DNA of 64,000 nucleotides from Streptomyces cavernae (GCF_004023625.1 NZ_RPDJ01000037.1:1-64000), one strand, 5' to 3'. Shown: positions 8,561 to 18,500, counted from the stretch's first letter. The notes: generated by a model not told the origin, from the letters alone. A program made the numbers and translations.

Positions 8561-8597
8561 GAGCCGGGGCCCCTCCGCATCGGAGGGGCCCCGGCTC
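8561..8597 (-). terminator. Terminator after the first conservon
   Basis: A perfect 17-base-pair stem (gagccggggcccctccg and its complement) with a three-base loop. On the minus strand it is followed by CTTTGG. It lies 14 bases past the cvnD stop. Confidence 0.8.
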
Positions 8598-8611
8598 AAG
8601 TGCTGAGCGCG

Positions 8612-9193
8612 TCAGCGCAGGCGCGCCATGAGCGCGTGCTCCACCAGGGTGATCAGCGCCGACTTCGCGTCCGCACGGTGCCGGGCATCCGTCGTGATGA
8701 TCGGGGTGTCGGGACCGATCTGCAGGGCCTCGCGGACCTCGTCGGGGTTGTACGGCTGCTGGCCGTCGAAGCCGTTGAGCGCGATGACGAACGGGAGCCC
8801 GCTGTTCTCGAAGTAGTCGACGGCGGGGAAGCAGTCGGCGAGGCGGCGGGTGTCCACCAGGACGATCGCGCCGATGGCGCCGCGGACGAGGTCGTCCCAC
8901 ATGAACCAGAACCGGTCCTGGCCGGGGGTGCCGAACAGGTACAGGATCAGGTCCTGGTCCAGGGTGATGCGGCCGAAGTCCATGGCGACGGTGGTCGTCG
9001 TCTTGTCCCCGGTGTGGGTGAGGTCGTCGATGCCCGCGGACGCGGACGTCATCACGGCCTCCGTGCGCAGCGGGTTGATCTCCGAGACGGCCCCGACGAA
9101 CGTGGTCTTGCCCACGCCGAAGCCGCCCGCCACCACGATCTTCGCGGAGGTGGTGGAGCGGGAAGGACCGCCGCTAGAGCTTGCGAAGTCCAC
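8612..9193 (-). CDS. cvnD: Conservon small GTPase CvnD (downstream conservon)
   Basis: 193 residues; a Ras/MglA-like GTP-binding protein. Walker A is GGFGVGKTTF (residues 23-32), the switch region contains TTTTVAMDFGR, the G3 motif is LFGTPGQDRF and the G4 position reads ALNGFD, a variant of NKxD common to CvnD proteins. In conservons the GTPase is thought to act with the roadblock protein CvnB as its regulator. The GTG start overlaps the end of cvnC by 20 bases, so translation is probably coupled. Part of the gene (8868-9156) is identical base for base to the second cvnD. A strong terminator follows, making this the last gene of the operon. Confidence 0.93.
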   Translation of the reverse strand: MDFASSSGGPSRSTTSAKIVVAGGFGVGKTTFVGAVSEINPLRTEAVMTSASAGIDDLTHTGDKTTTTVAMDFGRITLDQDLILYLFGTPGQDRFWFMWDDLVRGAIGAIVLVDTRRLADCFPAVDYFENSGLPFVIALNGFDGQQPYNPDEVREALQIGPDTPIITTDARHRADAKSALITLVEHALMARLR

Positions 9194-9761
9194 TGAGCAC
9201 CCTTTCGAGCAGTGTCACGTCTGGCTGGCCGCCGGCGTTCTCGTCGCCGCCCGGCTGATGGATGGCGACCAGGCCCGCCTCCGCCAAGTCGGCGACGAGG
9301 ATCCTGGCCACGCCGAGGGGAATCGTCAGCAGCGCCGAGATTTCGGCCACCGACTTGATCTCCCGGCAGAGGTTGCAGATCCGCTGGTGCTCGGGCAGCT
9401 GGCCCTGCAGCTGGTGCGGATCCGCGGTGGTGTGCACCAGCGCCTCGATGGCGAGCTGGTAACGGGGCCTGGTGCGGCCACCCGTCATCGCGTACGGGCG
9501 CACCAGCGGATTACTGGCACCTCCCGCGGGCGACGGCTCGGGAGAGCGGCGCTGGGGCTGCACCGGCTGGATGCGCGGCGCCGACGGCCGGTCGTAGGGC
9601 GACGGCCCGGGACCCTGCGGCTGCTGCGGTGCGTACGGCTGCTGCTGCCGGTGGCTTGGCGCGGAGGGGAAGTTGTACCGGTTCGGCGCAGCGTCGCCCG
9701 GTCCCTGGCCCTGTCCGTAGGACCAGTTTCCGGACGATGAACCGCCTGGGGGTGTTGCCAC
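9174..9761 (-). CDS. cvnC: Conservon DUF742 protein CvnC (downstream conservon)
   Basis: 195 residues from a GTG preceded by GGAGGAG. The first 85 residues are Pro/Gln/Ser-rich and probably disordered. The DUF742 domain then begins with VRPYAMTGGRTRPRYQLAIEALV and continues with EHQRICNLCREIKSVAEISALLTIPLGVARILVADLAEAGLVAIHQ, a winged-helix-like arrangement. DUF742 proteins occur almost only beside roadblock and CvnD-type genes; their biochemical role is not settled. A longer version starting 22 codons upstream has no RBS. Confidence 0.9.
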   Translation of the reverse strand: MATPPGGSSSGNWSYGQGQGPGDAAPNRYNFPSAPSHRQQQPYAPQQPQGPGPSPYDRPSAPRIQPVQPQRRSPEPSPAGGASNPLVRPYAMTGGRTRPRYQLAIEALVHTTADPHQLQGQLPEHQRICNLCREIKSVAEISALLTIPLGVARILVADLAEAGLVAIHQPGGDENAGGQPDVTLLERVLSGLRKL

Positions 9762-9854
9762 TTTCTCCTCCTCCGACTGTGCCGGGCACCCATCGCGTGG
9801 GACCGCGTCCCGAAACTTTAAAGCCACGGGACGCCAAACCGCACCGCCTGTCTG

Positions 9855-10277
9855 TTAGTTGAGAAGGCTTCCCTGGAGCTCCGCGCGGAGATCCGGGGTG
9901 AGCACGGTGCCCGCACGGTCCACCAGCAGGGCCATCTCATACCCGATGAGACCGATGTCCGCTTCGGGATGTGCGAGAACGGCGAGCGAGGAACCGTCGG
10001 AGATGGACATGATGAAGAGGAATCCACGCTCCATCTCCACAACCGTCTGGTTCACGCTCCCGCCCTCGAAGATGCGGGAGGCACCCGCGGTCAGCGAGGT
10101 CAGACCGGAGGCGACGGCCGCCAACTGGTCGGCTCGATCGCGCGGAAAGCCTTCGGACATCGCCAGAAGGAGTCCGTCGGCGGAGACCACCACCGTGTGG
10201 GACACCCCGGGGGTGTTGTCCACGAAATTGGTGATCAACCAGTTCAGGTTCTGCGCCGCCTGGCTCATCGGGCTCAC
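9855..10277 (-). CDS. cvnB: Conservon roadblock/LC7 protein CvnB (downstream conservon)
   Basis: 140 residues; a complete roadblock/LC7 fold (SQAAQNLNWLITNFVDNTPGVSHTVVVSADGLLLA, followed by the DRADQLAAVASGLTSL helix). Roadblock proteins dimerise and in MglB-type systems stimulate the GTPase of the partner. The start is taken as GTG (MSPMSQ...) because AGGAGC in the end of cvnA lies seven bases upstream; the ATG three codons later would sit too far from it. The second conservon has the same geometry with TTG in this place. The gene follows the cvnA stop by one base. Confidence 0.92.
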   Translation of the reverse strand: MSPMSQAAQNLNWLITNFVDNTPGVSHTVVVSADGLLLAMSEGFPRDRADQLAAVASGLTSLTAGASRIFEGGSVNQTVVEMERGFLFIMSISDGSSLAVLAHPEADIGLIGYEMALLVDRAGTVLTPDLRAELQGSLLN

Positions 10278-10278
10278 A

Positions 10279-13200
10279 CTAACGCTCCTGGTTGTAGGTG
10301 CTGTCAGGACCGAAGCCCTGGCCGTTCGTTTCACTGCCTGCGTTGCGTCCCCTTTGGACACCGCGGCGCAGGTTGCTCAGCCTGCCCCGGACGTCCTCGG
10401 GTGCGCGGGAGACCTGTGGGCCGCCCTGTGGGGTCGTTTCCGCCGCGCCCTGGACCAGGTTGGCCTTCGGGACCCGGCGCGGCAGGCCGGAGGAGGTGAC
10501 CCCGCCCGCCTTCGGTTTGCGGAGCTGTGAGGCCTGCTGCCAGCGCTCGTCGTTCGTCGAACGCCAGTCGCCGCCGAGGCCCGTGGAGGCCCCGAAGCCG
10601 TTGGTGGACGGGGTGGCCGCCTTCGGGGCTTCCCGGACCGCCTGCTCCTGCTGCTTGGTGCCGCCGGTGACCTGGCCGTTGCCGTTCGCGGTGGTGCCGC
10701 GGCGGGGCAGACCGGCGCTGGTCAGGGCGTGGCCGCCCGAAGGGGCCGCCCCCGGCCGCTCGAAGCCTACGCGGTCCGGCTCGGTCACGTCAGTGGCCTG
10801 CTCAGATTCCGTTTCCGGAGCGTACTCGGAGCGGTAGCCGCTCTGGTAATCGGTCTGCTGCGGCCAGTCGTCCTGGTAGGGCTGGTCTTCGAAGGCCGCC
10901 AGGGATTCCGGAGAGGGACCCGCGACCGACGTCTGCTCGGCCTCCGCATAGGAGGGTTCGGGGTAACCGCCGCCGTTCGGCGAGTAGTACGAGTCGTCGT
11001 ACGCCGTCTGCTGCGGCTCCTCATACGTCGTCTGCGGGGCGAAACTCGCTTGCGGCTGCTCGTACGGGGCCTGGCTCTCGCCGTAGGGGCTCTGCTGGTC
11101 GTCGTACGCGGGACGCCGCTCGTCGTACGCGGGCTGCCGCTCGTCGTAGGCCGGCTGCCGCTCGTCGTACGAGGACTGCCGCTCGTCGTAGGCGGGCTGC
11201 CGCTCGTCGTAGGCCGGCTGCCGCTCGTCGTACGAGGACTGCCGCTCGTCGTAGGCGGGCTGCCGCGGCGCCGACTCCTCGAGGAAGTCCTCGGCCTCGG
11301 TGAGCTCCGGGTGACCGGGTGACTGGGACTCCAGGGCCGCCCGGCGCTCTTCACGCATCAGCGAGCGACCGATGGGGTCCAGCTCCCGGATGTCGTCCGG
11401 GACGTCCGCGTAGCGGCTGTCGTCGAAGCCGAGCTCGGCCGCCGTGCGCATCGGCCCGCCGAAGTTCTCGCCCTGGAAGGGCTGCTGCTCCGGGATGATC
11501 TGCGACACGGTGAACTCGTCGCGCTGCGCCTGGTCGCCGCCGCCACCGTGGGTGATGGCGTCCGGCAGCATGACCAGCGAGGTGGTGCCGGCCTGCTCGC
11601 CGGAGGGGCGCAGCTGGACCCGGATGCCGTGCCGGTCGGAGAGCCGGCCGACCACGAACAGGCCCATGCGCTGCGAGATCGCGGCGTCCACGGTCGGCGG
11701 GTTGGCCAGCTTGTGGTTGATGTCCGCGAAGTCCTCGGCGGTGAGGCCGATGCCCTTGTCGTGGATCTCGATCATCACGCGGCCGTCCGGGAGACGGGTC
11801 GCGGTGACACGGACCTTGGTCTGCGGCGAGGAGAACGTGGTGGCGTTCTCCAGCAGCTCGGCCAGCAGGTGCACGAGGTCGGTCACGGCGCGGCCGTGGA
11901 TGTCGGCCTCCGGGACGCCGGAGAGCTCGATGCGCTCGTACTGCTCCACTTCGGAGGAGGCGGCCCGCAGGACGTCCACGAGGGGCACCGGCTGGTCCCA
12001 GCGACGGCCGGGCTCCTCGCCCGCGAGAACCAGGAGGTTCTCGCCGTTGCGGCGCATACGGGTCGCCAGGTGGTCCAGGCGGAAGAGGTTCTCCAGCTGG
12101 TCCGGGTCGGCCTCGTTGTTCTCCAGGTCGGTGATCAGGGTCAGCTGGCCCTCGATCAGCGACTGGTTGCGCCGCGAGAGGTTGGTGAAGATCGCGTTGA
12201 TGTTGCCCCGCAGCAGGGCCTGCTCGGCGGCGAGCCGGACGGCCTCGCGGTGCACCTGGTCGAAGGCGCGGGCGACCTCGCCGATCTCGTCGCGGGTGTT
12301 GATCGGGATGGGCTGCACCCGGGTGTCCACCCGGCCGGGGTCGGTGCGCGAGAGCTGGTCGACCAGCATCGGCAGGCGCTGCTCGGCGATGCCGAAGGCG
12401 GCGGTGCGCAGCTGGCGCATGCTGCGGCTCATCTGGCGGGCCATGACACCGGCGATGATGAACGCGGTGAGCAGGGCGACGAGGGTGACGGCGCCGTTGA
12501 TGTAGGCGTCCCGCTGGGCGTCGGAGGCGATGTTGCCGGCTTCGCTCACCGCGGTGTCGATGAGGCCCTTCTCGACCTGGCTGTAGGCCTCGAACTTACT
12601 CGTGGCGGCAGCCATCCAGGTTTCCGGGGTGACGCCCCGCTGCTTCAGCTCGTCCGGGGTGGCGCCGCTGCCGATGAGCTTGATCATGTCGTTCATCTGA
12701 GGCGGCGTCTTGAAGGTCCCGCCCCTGGCCTCGATCTTCTGCTTGGCCTCGGCGAGCTTCTTCTGGCCCTCTGTCTGGGCCTTCTGCATGGCCTCGGTGA
12801 GCCGGGCGGCGTCGCGCTCGGTGCCGCCGGAGATGTACTCCTGGATGGCGACGTTCTCCAGGTACGCGTACGAGGTGAAGGCCGTGATCTGGAGCTTCCT
12901 GGTCTGCTCGTTGGTGCTGGGCTTGACGAGCAGGTGCGTGCCGATCGAGCGCATCAGTGACTCACCGCCCTTGGCCAGCGCGAGGGCGTAGACGGTGCGC
13001 CCGTAGGCGGTGATGTTGCCGGTGCCGAGGCCGAGTTCGTTGGTGAACTCCATCAGCAGGTGCTCGACCTGGACGTAGCCCTCTTCGGTCTTCACCGGGT
13101 CCGTTTCGGGGGTGAAGGCCGTGGCGCGGACCTTCTCCAGCGTCGGCTCGGCCTCTTCCACCAGGGCCAGCCGGCGCTTGAGGCCGGGCTTGTCGGGCAT

Positions 13201-13629
13201 GCCGACCACGGCCTGGTGGAAGACGTCCTTCATCTCGTCGGTGTAGGCGCGGGCGTTCTTGACGTCCGCGTTGTCCTTGTCGCCGTTCAGCAGCGGCTCG
13301 GCGGATATGTCGCGCTCGTTGAGCATCGCCTCGGCGTAGTCCGAGGCGGCGGCCACGATCTTGGCGACCTTTTCCGCGTCCCGCGCCTCCTGCCAGGTGT
13401 CGATCGAGTTCTTCACCTGGAAGCCGCCCATGACCAGACCGACAAGGACGGGTATGAGCAGGATCGCGTTCAGTCGGGTCGGCACGCGCCAGTTACGTGG
13501 GGACAGCCGACTGCCGCTGGGCGCGGGCGCGGGGGTCGGCTCGGGCACATGTGCGGGTGCCGCTCCGCGCGGCGGCGGGGTGAAGTTGCCCCGTGCCGAC
13601 GGCTCGGAACCGTTCTTGCTTCGCCTCAC
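10279..13629 (-). CDS. cvnA: Conservon sensor histidine kinase-like protein CvnA (downstream conservon)
   Basis: 1116 residues from a GTG with GAGAGG 11 bases upstream. Order: Pro-rich cytoplasmic N-tail; TM1 (LNAILLIPVLVGLVMGGF); a long extracytoplasmic nitrate/nitrite-sensor (NIT)-like helical domain; TM2 (VALLTAFIIAGVMA); HAMP; a helix with NLSRRNQSLIEGQLTLITDLE and LDHLATRMRRNGENLLVLAG; and an HATPase_c domain with N box ELLENATTFSSP and G box HDKGIGLTAEDF. A long disordered tail contains a seven-residue YDERQPA-type repeat. CvnA is thought to sense a signal at the membrane and act on the downstream proteins rather than on a standard response regulator, as none is present. Confidence 0.92.
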   Translation of the reverse strand: MRRSKNGSEPSARGNFTPPPRGAAPAHVPEPTPAPAPSGSRLSPRNWRVPTRLNAILLIPVLVGLVMGGFQVKNSIDTWQEARDAEKVAKIVAAASDYAEAMLNERDISAEPLLNGDKDNADVKNARAYTDEMKDVFHQAVVGMPDKPGLKRRLALVEEAEPTLEKVRATAFTPETDPVKTEEGYVQVEHLLMEFTNELGLGTGNITAYGRTVYALALAKGGESLMRSIGTHLLVKPSTNEQTRKLQITAFTSYAYLENVAIQEYISGGTERDAARLTEAMQKAQTEGQKKLAEAKQKIEARGGTFKTPPQMNDMIKLIGSGATPDELKQRGVTPETWMAAATSKFEAYSQVEKGLIDTAVSEAGNIASDAQRDAYINGAVTLVALLTAFIIAGVMARQMSRSMRQLRTAAFGIAEQRLPMLVDQLSRTDPGRVDTRVQPIPINTRDEIGEVARAFDQVHREAVRLAAEQALLRGNINAIFTNLSRRNQSLIEGQLTLITDLENNEADPDQLENLFRLDHLATRMRRNGENLLVLAGEEPGRRWDQPVPLVDVLRAASSEVEQYERIELSGVPEADIHGRAVTDLVHLLAELLENATTFSSPQTKVRVTATRLPDGRVMIEIHDKGIGLTAEDFADINHKLANPPTVDAAISQRMGLFVVGRLSDRHGIRVQLRPSGEQAGTTSLVMLPDAITHGGGGDQAQRDEFTVSQIIPEQQPFQGENFGGPMRTAAELGFDDSRYADVPDDIRELDPIGRSLMREERRAALESQSPGHPELTEAEDFLEESAPRQPAYDERQSSYDERQPAYDERQPAYDERQSSYDERQPAYDERQPAYDERRPAYDDQQSPYGESQAPYEQPQASFAPQTTYEEPQQTAYDDSYYSPNGGGYPEPSYAEAEQTSVAGPSPESLAAFEDQPYQDDWPQQTDYQSGYRSEYAPETESEQATDVTEPDRVGFERPGAAPSGGHALTSAGLPRRGTTANGNGQVTGGTKQQEQAVREAPKAATPSTNGFGASTGLGGDWRSTNDERWQQASQLRKPKAGGVTSSGLPRRVPKANLVQGAAETTPQGGPQVSRAPEDVRGRLSNLRRGVQRGRNAGSETNGQGFGPDSTYNQER
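11085..11265. repeat. 21-bp repeat in the cvnA tail
   Basis: Eight or so 21-base units encode YDERQPA/YDERQSS heptads, ending in diverged copies (YDDQQSP, YGESQAP). Codons are nearly uniform (ctcgtcgtac/ctcgtcgtag on the plus strand), suggesting recent expansion by slippage. Confidence 0.85.
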
Positions 13630-14018
13630 TCGACCAACAACCTCTCGGCGTCGGCACCTACACGTGCCGCTGTGTCTCTCCGGGCCCCTGAATACCGGGC
13701 AGTTCAGCGGCATTCCAGCATGTCAAACGGCGCAGTTCCAAACACTGGGAAGCCGATCTTCCGACTTGCTGGGAGTGACGGATGCCTCAGATAAAACGGT
13801 CATAAAGAGCGAGCCCCGCCAAAAGACGGGGCCTTTGTGAACGCAGCGACACCGGGCGACCGCGACGCGTGTCCAGGCCCCCGGATTTCTCTGTCGAAAT
13901 GTTATGAACACTATTGCCGACCGTGTCAAAAGACACAGCCGGCGCTGGTGGTATCTACGTCAACTGCCGTATAGGAACGACAACTTGAACATCAATTTGG
14001 TCCGGTTGTGTACGGACG
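13630..14018. other. Intergenic region between the two conservons
   Basis: About 390 bases without a convincing gene. It holds the terminator at 13806-13838 and presumably the promoter of the downstream conservon (minus strand, in 13640-13800). I could not pick a confident -35/-10 pair. Confidence 0.6.
13806..13838 (-). terminator. Terminator after the upstream conservon
   Basis: GCCCCG (13813-13818) pairs with CGGGGC (13827-13832) around an eight-base A-rich loop. On the minus strand the stem is followed by CTCTTTAT. It separates the two conservon operons. Confidence 0.6.
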
Positions 14019-14594
14019 TTATCGCAACCGTGCCATCAAAGCGTGCTCGACCAGGGTGATCAGGGCACTCTTCGCATCCGCACGGTGCCGGGCATCCGTG
14101 GTGATGATGGGTGAGTCGGGACCGATCTGGAGGGCTTCGCGGACCTCGTCGGGTGTGTACGGCTGGTGCCCGTCGAAGCCGTTGAGCGCGATCACGAAGG
14201 GGAGCCCGCTGTTCTCGAAGTAGTCGACGGCGGGGAAGCAGTCGGCGAGGCGGCGGGTGTCGACGAGGACCACGGCGCCGATGGCGCCGCGGACGAGGTC
14301 GTCCCACATGAACCAGAACCGGTCCTGGCCGGGGGTGCCGAACAGGTACAGGATCAGGTCCTGGTCCAGGGTGATGCGGCCGAAGTCCATGGCGACGGTG
14401 GTCGTCGTCTTGTCCCCGGTGTGGGTGAGGTCGTCGATGCCCGCGGACGCGGACGTCATCACGGCCTCCGTGCGCAGCGGGTTGATCTCCGAGACGGCCC
14501 CGACGAACGTGGTCTTGCCCACGCCGAAGCCGCCCGCCACCACGATCTTCGCGGAGGTGGTGGCCCGCCCTCCGTCAGAGCTTGCGAAGTCCAC
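14019..14594 (-). CDS. cvnD: Conservon small GTPase CvnD (upstream conservon)
   Basis: 191 residues; same family and motifs as the other CvnD (GGFGVGKTTF near residue 21, FGTPGQDRF, ALNGFD). The proteins differ at only a few positions, mainly the N-terminal 15 residues and scattered conservative changes. The stretch 14275-14563 is identical at DNA level to the paralogue, silent sites included. The GTG start overlaps the cvnC stop by 20 bases, as in the other copy. Confidence 0.93.
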   Translation of the reverse strand: MDFASSDGGRATTSAKIVVAGGFGVGKTTFVGAVSEINPLRTEAVMTSASAGIDDLTHTGDKTTTTVAMDFGRITLDQDLILYLFGTPGQDRFWFMWDDLVRGAIGAVVLVDTRRLADCFPAVDYFENSGLPFVIALNGFDGHQPYTPDEVREALQIGPDSPIITTDARHRADAKSALITLVEHALMARLR

Positions 14595-14973
14595 TGAGCA
14601 CCCTTTCGAGCAGTGTCACGTCCGGCGCGCCGCCGGCGTTCTCGTCGCCGCCCGGCTGGTGGATGGCGACCAGGCCCGCCTCCGCGAGGTCCGCGACGAG
14701 GATCCTGGCCACGCCCAGCGGCATGGCCAGCAGGGCCGACACCTCCGCCACGGACTTCACCTCACGGCACAGGTGGCAGATGCGCTGGTGCTCGGGGAGC
14801 AACCCCATGAGCGCTGCCGGGTCGGCCGTCGTACTGATCAGCGCCTCGATGGCGAGCTGGTAACGCGGCCGGGTCCGGCCACCGGTCATCGCGTACGGAC
14901 GTACCAGCGGCTGGTCGCCCTCGTCCCCGTACGGATCTCCGTACGGGTCGTGAGAGGCGGTGGGCGGGGTCAT
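14575..14973 (-). CDS. cvnC: Conservon DUF742 protein CvnC (upstream conservon)
   Basis: 132 residues from an ATG with GGAGG six bases upstream. It lacks the long Pro/Gln-rich N-tail of its paralogue; after about 20 residues (TPPTASHDPYGDPYGDEGDQ) the DUF742 domain starts with VRPYAMTGGRTRPRYQLAIEALI and ends VTLLERVLSGLRKL, identical to the other copy. Reading the frame upstream would add a low-complexity extension without an RBS. There is a 110-base gap to cvnB. Confidence 0.9.
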   Translation of the reverse strand: MTPPTASHDPYGDPYGDEGDQPLVRPYAMTGGRTRPRYQLAIEALISTTADPAALMGLLPEHQRICHLCREVKSVAEVSALLAMPLGVARILVADLAEAGLVAIHQPGGDENAGGAPDVTLLERVLSGLRKL

Positions 14974-15083
14974 GGATCCTCCGGGCGGGACAGCAAGTCG
15001 GGTCGGTCGAGTGCCGTCTAGCGAGGCCGGTGGGGGGAGGTGGGCGGCCGGACGGTTTGTGCGTTCGGTGGTGCCGGGGTGTT

Positions 15084-15506
15084 TCAGTGCAGCAGGCTGC
15101 CCTGCAGCTCGGCTCGGAGGTCGGGGGTGAGTACCGCGCCCGCGCGGTCGACCAGCAGTGCCATCTCGTATCCGACAAGGCCGATGTCGCATTCCGGGTG
15201 GGAGAGGACCGCCAGTGACGATCCGTCCGAAATGGACATCAGGAAGAGGAAGCCACGCTCCATCTCCACGACAGTCTGGGCCACGTTCCCGCCCTCGAAG
15301 ATCCGGGAGGCCCCGGCGGTGAGGGAGGTCAGCCCGGAGGCGACGGCGGCCAGCTGGTCCGCGCGGTCGCGCGGAAAACCCTCCGAAAGCGCCAACAGGA
15401 GCCCGTCGGCGGAGACGACGACGGTGTGGGACACCCCCGGGGTGTTGTCCACGAAGTTGGTGATCAACCAGTTGAGGTTTTGTGCCGCCTGGCTCATCTG
15501 GCTCAA
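15084..15506 (-). CDS. cvnB: Conservon roadblock/LC7 protein CvnB (upstream conservon)
   Basis: 140 residues, almost identical to the other CvnB (SQAAQNLNWLITNFVDNTPG onward). AGGAGC at the end of cvnA lies six bases before a TTG and 15 before the ATG at 15497; the conserved spacing with the GTG of the other copy favours TTG, a rare start in streptomycetes. The TTG immediately follows the cvnA stop codon. If the ATG is used, the protein is three residues shorter. Confidence 0.88.
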   Translation of the reverse strand: MSQMSQAAQNLNWLITNFVDNTPGVSHTVVVSADGLLLALSEGFPRDRADQLAAVASGLTSLTAGASRIFEGGNVAQTVVEMERGFLFLMSISDGSSLAVLSHPECDIGLVGYEMALLVDRAGAVLTPDLRAELQGSLLH

Positions 15507-18500
15507 CTAACGCTCCTGCTGGTGAGTGGGGCTGGGGAAGCTGCCGGTCTGGCCGGTACCGGCCTGGCGACCCTGCTGGATGCCCCGTCGGAGATTGGTC
15601 AGCCGGCCGCGAACGTCGTCGGGCGAACGCGAGACCTGCGGACCGGATTGGTGCTGTTGTTGCTGAGCCGTGCCCGCCACGAGATTGGCGCGCGGAACCC
15701 GGCGCGGCAGGCCGGAGACCGTGACCCCGCCCGCGGCGGGCTGGCGGACCCGCTCGGCCTGTCGGCCGAGTTCGTCGTTGGGCGAGATCCGCCAGGAACC
15801 GGTGCTGGTCAGTGACCCGTTCGACCCGTTGCCGCTGGTGCTCGCCGACGCGGTGGCCGGCTGCGGCGCGGGGGCGGACGACGCCGGCGAAGAACCGTTG
15901 CTGCCGTTGTCGCCGCCGCCGTGGCCGCCGCCCCGGAACCAGTTGGTCTCCAGGGTGTCGTAGACCGGGGTCCGGCCGTCCCCGGGCCCGGTGGCCGGCG
16001 GCAGCGCCTCCGGCTCAGTGCGGCGCGGGGGCTGCGGCGGGCGCGGGGGCAGGGGCCTACCGAGCTCACCGCGGGTGCCGCTCGTTCCCGGACGCTCGAA
16101 CTGGCCGGTGGAGTTGCCGGTGTTGCCGTCCTCACGGCCCCCCGGCAGGGCGAACTGGCCGGTGGACGCCGGGTCCTGCACCGGGAACTGCCCGGTGGAC
16201 GCGGGATTCTGCGCGGGGAACTGGCCGGTGGACGCCGGGTCCTGCGTGGGGAACTGGCCGGTGGACGCCGGGTCGTGCGTGGGGAACTGCCCGGTGGACG
16301 CCGGGTCCTGCGTGGGGAACTGCCCGGTGGACGCCGGGTCCTGCGTGGGGAACTGCCCGGTGGACGAGGGGTCCTGGACCGGGAACTGCCCTGTGGAGGC
16401 GGGCTCCTGGACCGGGAACTGACCCGTCGAACCGCTGTCCCGCTGACTGAAGTCCTGAGTGGGAGCCGGGGTCGGTCCGCCGTACACGTCCGAGCGGACG
16501 AACTGGCCGCTGCCCTGCTGCGGAGCACCGTGGCCGGGGCGGGGGAACTGGCCGGTGGCGGCCGGACCCTGCTGGTCGTCGATGCGGGGCAGACGCGAGG
16601 TGACGTCCGGTTCCTCGTGGCCGCGCGGGGCGTCCAGCGGGGGACGCGGCGGCACCGGCGGCTGCGCGTTGTCGTCGCTCCAACTCGGCGTCCGGGGCTG
16701 GGGGTTGCCTCCGGGCAGCTCGGCGCGCGGACCACCGAGCGGCGGGAGCTGCGGACGGCGCCGACCACCGTCGTCGCCCTGACGCTGCTGCGGTGCGGGC
16801 GACGTGCCACGGGCACCGCCGAAGGCGTCCTGACGCCCGGGCTCACGCGCGGCGAAGCCGTCGAAACCGCCGTCCTGGCGCCCGGAGTTCGGGGCCTGGA
16901 AGTTCTGTGCGCCCGGCCCGGCCTGTCCGAAGGCGTTACCGGCACCGGCCGGAGCCGGCCGGCCCTGCTGGGGGCCGCCCTGCGGACCACGCGGACCGCC
17001 GGGGGCAGCGGGACCGCCGGGACCCGCACCCGGAAGTGCTGCCCGCGAACCGCCGCCGACCTGGCCGCGGGGTGCCGCGCCCGCACCGAGCAGCCCGGGA
17101 CCGCCGCCGGAGGCGCCGCCACCGAGCGCGGGACCACCCGCGCCGCCGCGGCGAGCTGCCGCGACACCGGCGGCGGCCTGCGCGGCGGCGGGACCGCCTG
17201 CGGCCGGTGCACCGGGCTTGCCGGGGGCCGGCTTCTTGCCGCCCTGGGCCACGTCGACGGGGAGCATGACGAGTGCGGTCGTACCACCGGAGTCGGACGG
17301 GCGCAGCTGGATGCGGATGCCGTGGCGCTGCGACAGCCGGCCGACCACGAACAGACCCATGCGGCGGGAGACGGAGACGTCCACGGTGGGCGGCGAGGCG
17401 AGCCGCTCGTTGATCGCGGCGAGGTCCTCGGGGGAGAGGCCGATACCGGTGTCGTGGATCTCGATCAGTACCCGGCCGTCGGGCAGCGCGTGACCGGTGA
17501 CCTTGACCTTGGTCTGCGGGGAGGAGAACGAGGTGGCGTTCTCCAGCAGCTCGGCGAGCAGGTGCACGAGGTCGTTGACGACGCGGCCGGCGACCTCGGT
17601 CGCCGGGACCTGGGCCAGTTCGATGCGCTCGTACTGCTCCACCTCGGACGCGGCGGCGCGGAGCACGTCGACCAGCGGGACCGGGCGGGTCCAGCGGCGG
17701 CCGGGCTCTTCACCCGCGAGAACGAGGAGGTTCTCACCGTTACGGCGCATACGGGTCGCGAGGTGGTCCAGCTTGAACAGCGAGGACAGCTGGTCCGGGT
17801 CGGCCTCGCGGGACTCCAGCTCGGAGATCAGCGACAGCTGACGCTGGATGAGACCCTGCGAGCGGCGCGAGAGGTTGGTGAACATCGCGTTGACGTTGCC
17901 CCGCAGCAGGGCCTGCTCGGCGGCGAGGCGGACCGCCTCGCGGTGCACGTCGTCGAAGGCCGCGGCCACCCGGCCGATCTCGTCCTTGGAGTGCACACCG
18001 ACCGACTCGACGGAGGTGTCGACGTCCTGCGGGTCGGACTCGGAGAGCTGCTTGACCAGCTCGGGCAGGCGGTCCTGGGCGACCCGGGTGGCGGTGTCCT
18101 GCAGCCGGCGCAGCGAGCGGATCATGGACCGGGCCACGACGAAGGCGCCGACGAGCGAGATACCGAGGACGAGCAGGATCAGCGCACCGGAGATGATGGC
18201 TTCGCGCTCGGACTCGTTGCGCAGCTCGCGGGCCTTCTGCTCCATCTCGTTCAGCAGCGTGTCCTCGATCTTGGACATCGCCTGGATCTTCGTGGAGTCG
18301 GCGTCGACCCAGTCCTTGTACGAGCGCTTGTCGCGCAGCTGGATGCCGTTCTCCTGGCTCAGCACACGCTCGGAGTACTCGTCGGCTTCCTTGATCGTCG
18401 CGCTGCCGTCCGTGAGCGGCTTGATCAGTTCCGCGGCGTCGCCCTGGTAGATATTGCGGAACGAGGCCAGCTCGTTGCGCTCGTTGTCCCAGGCGGACAG

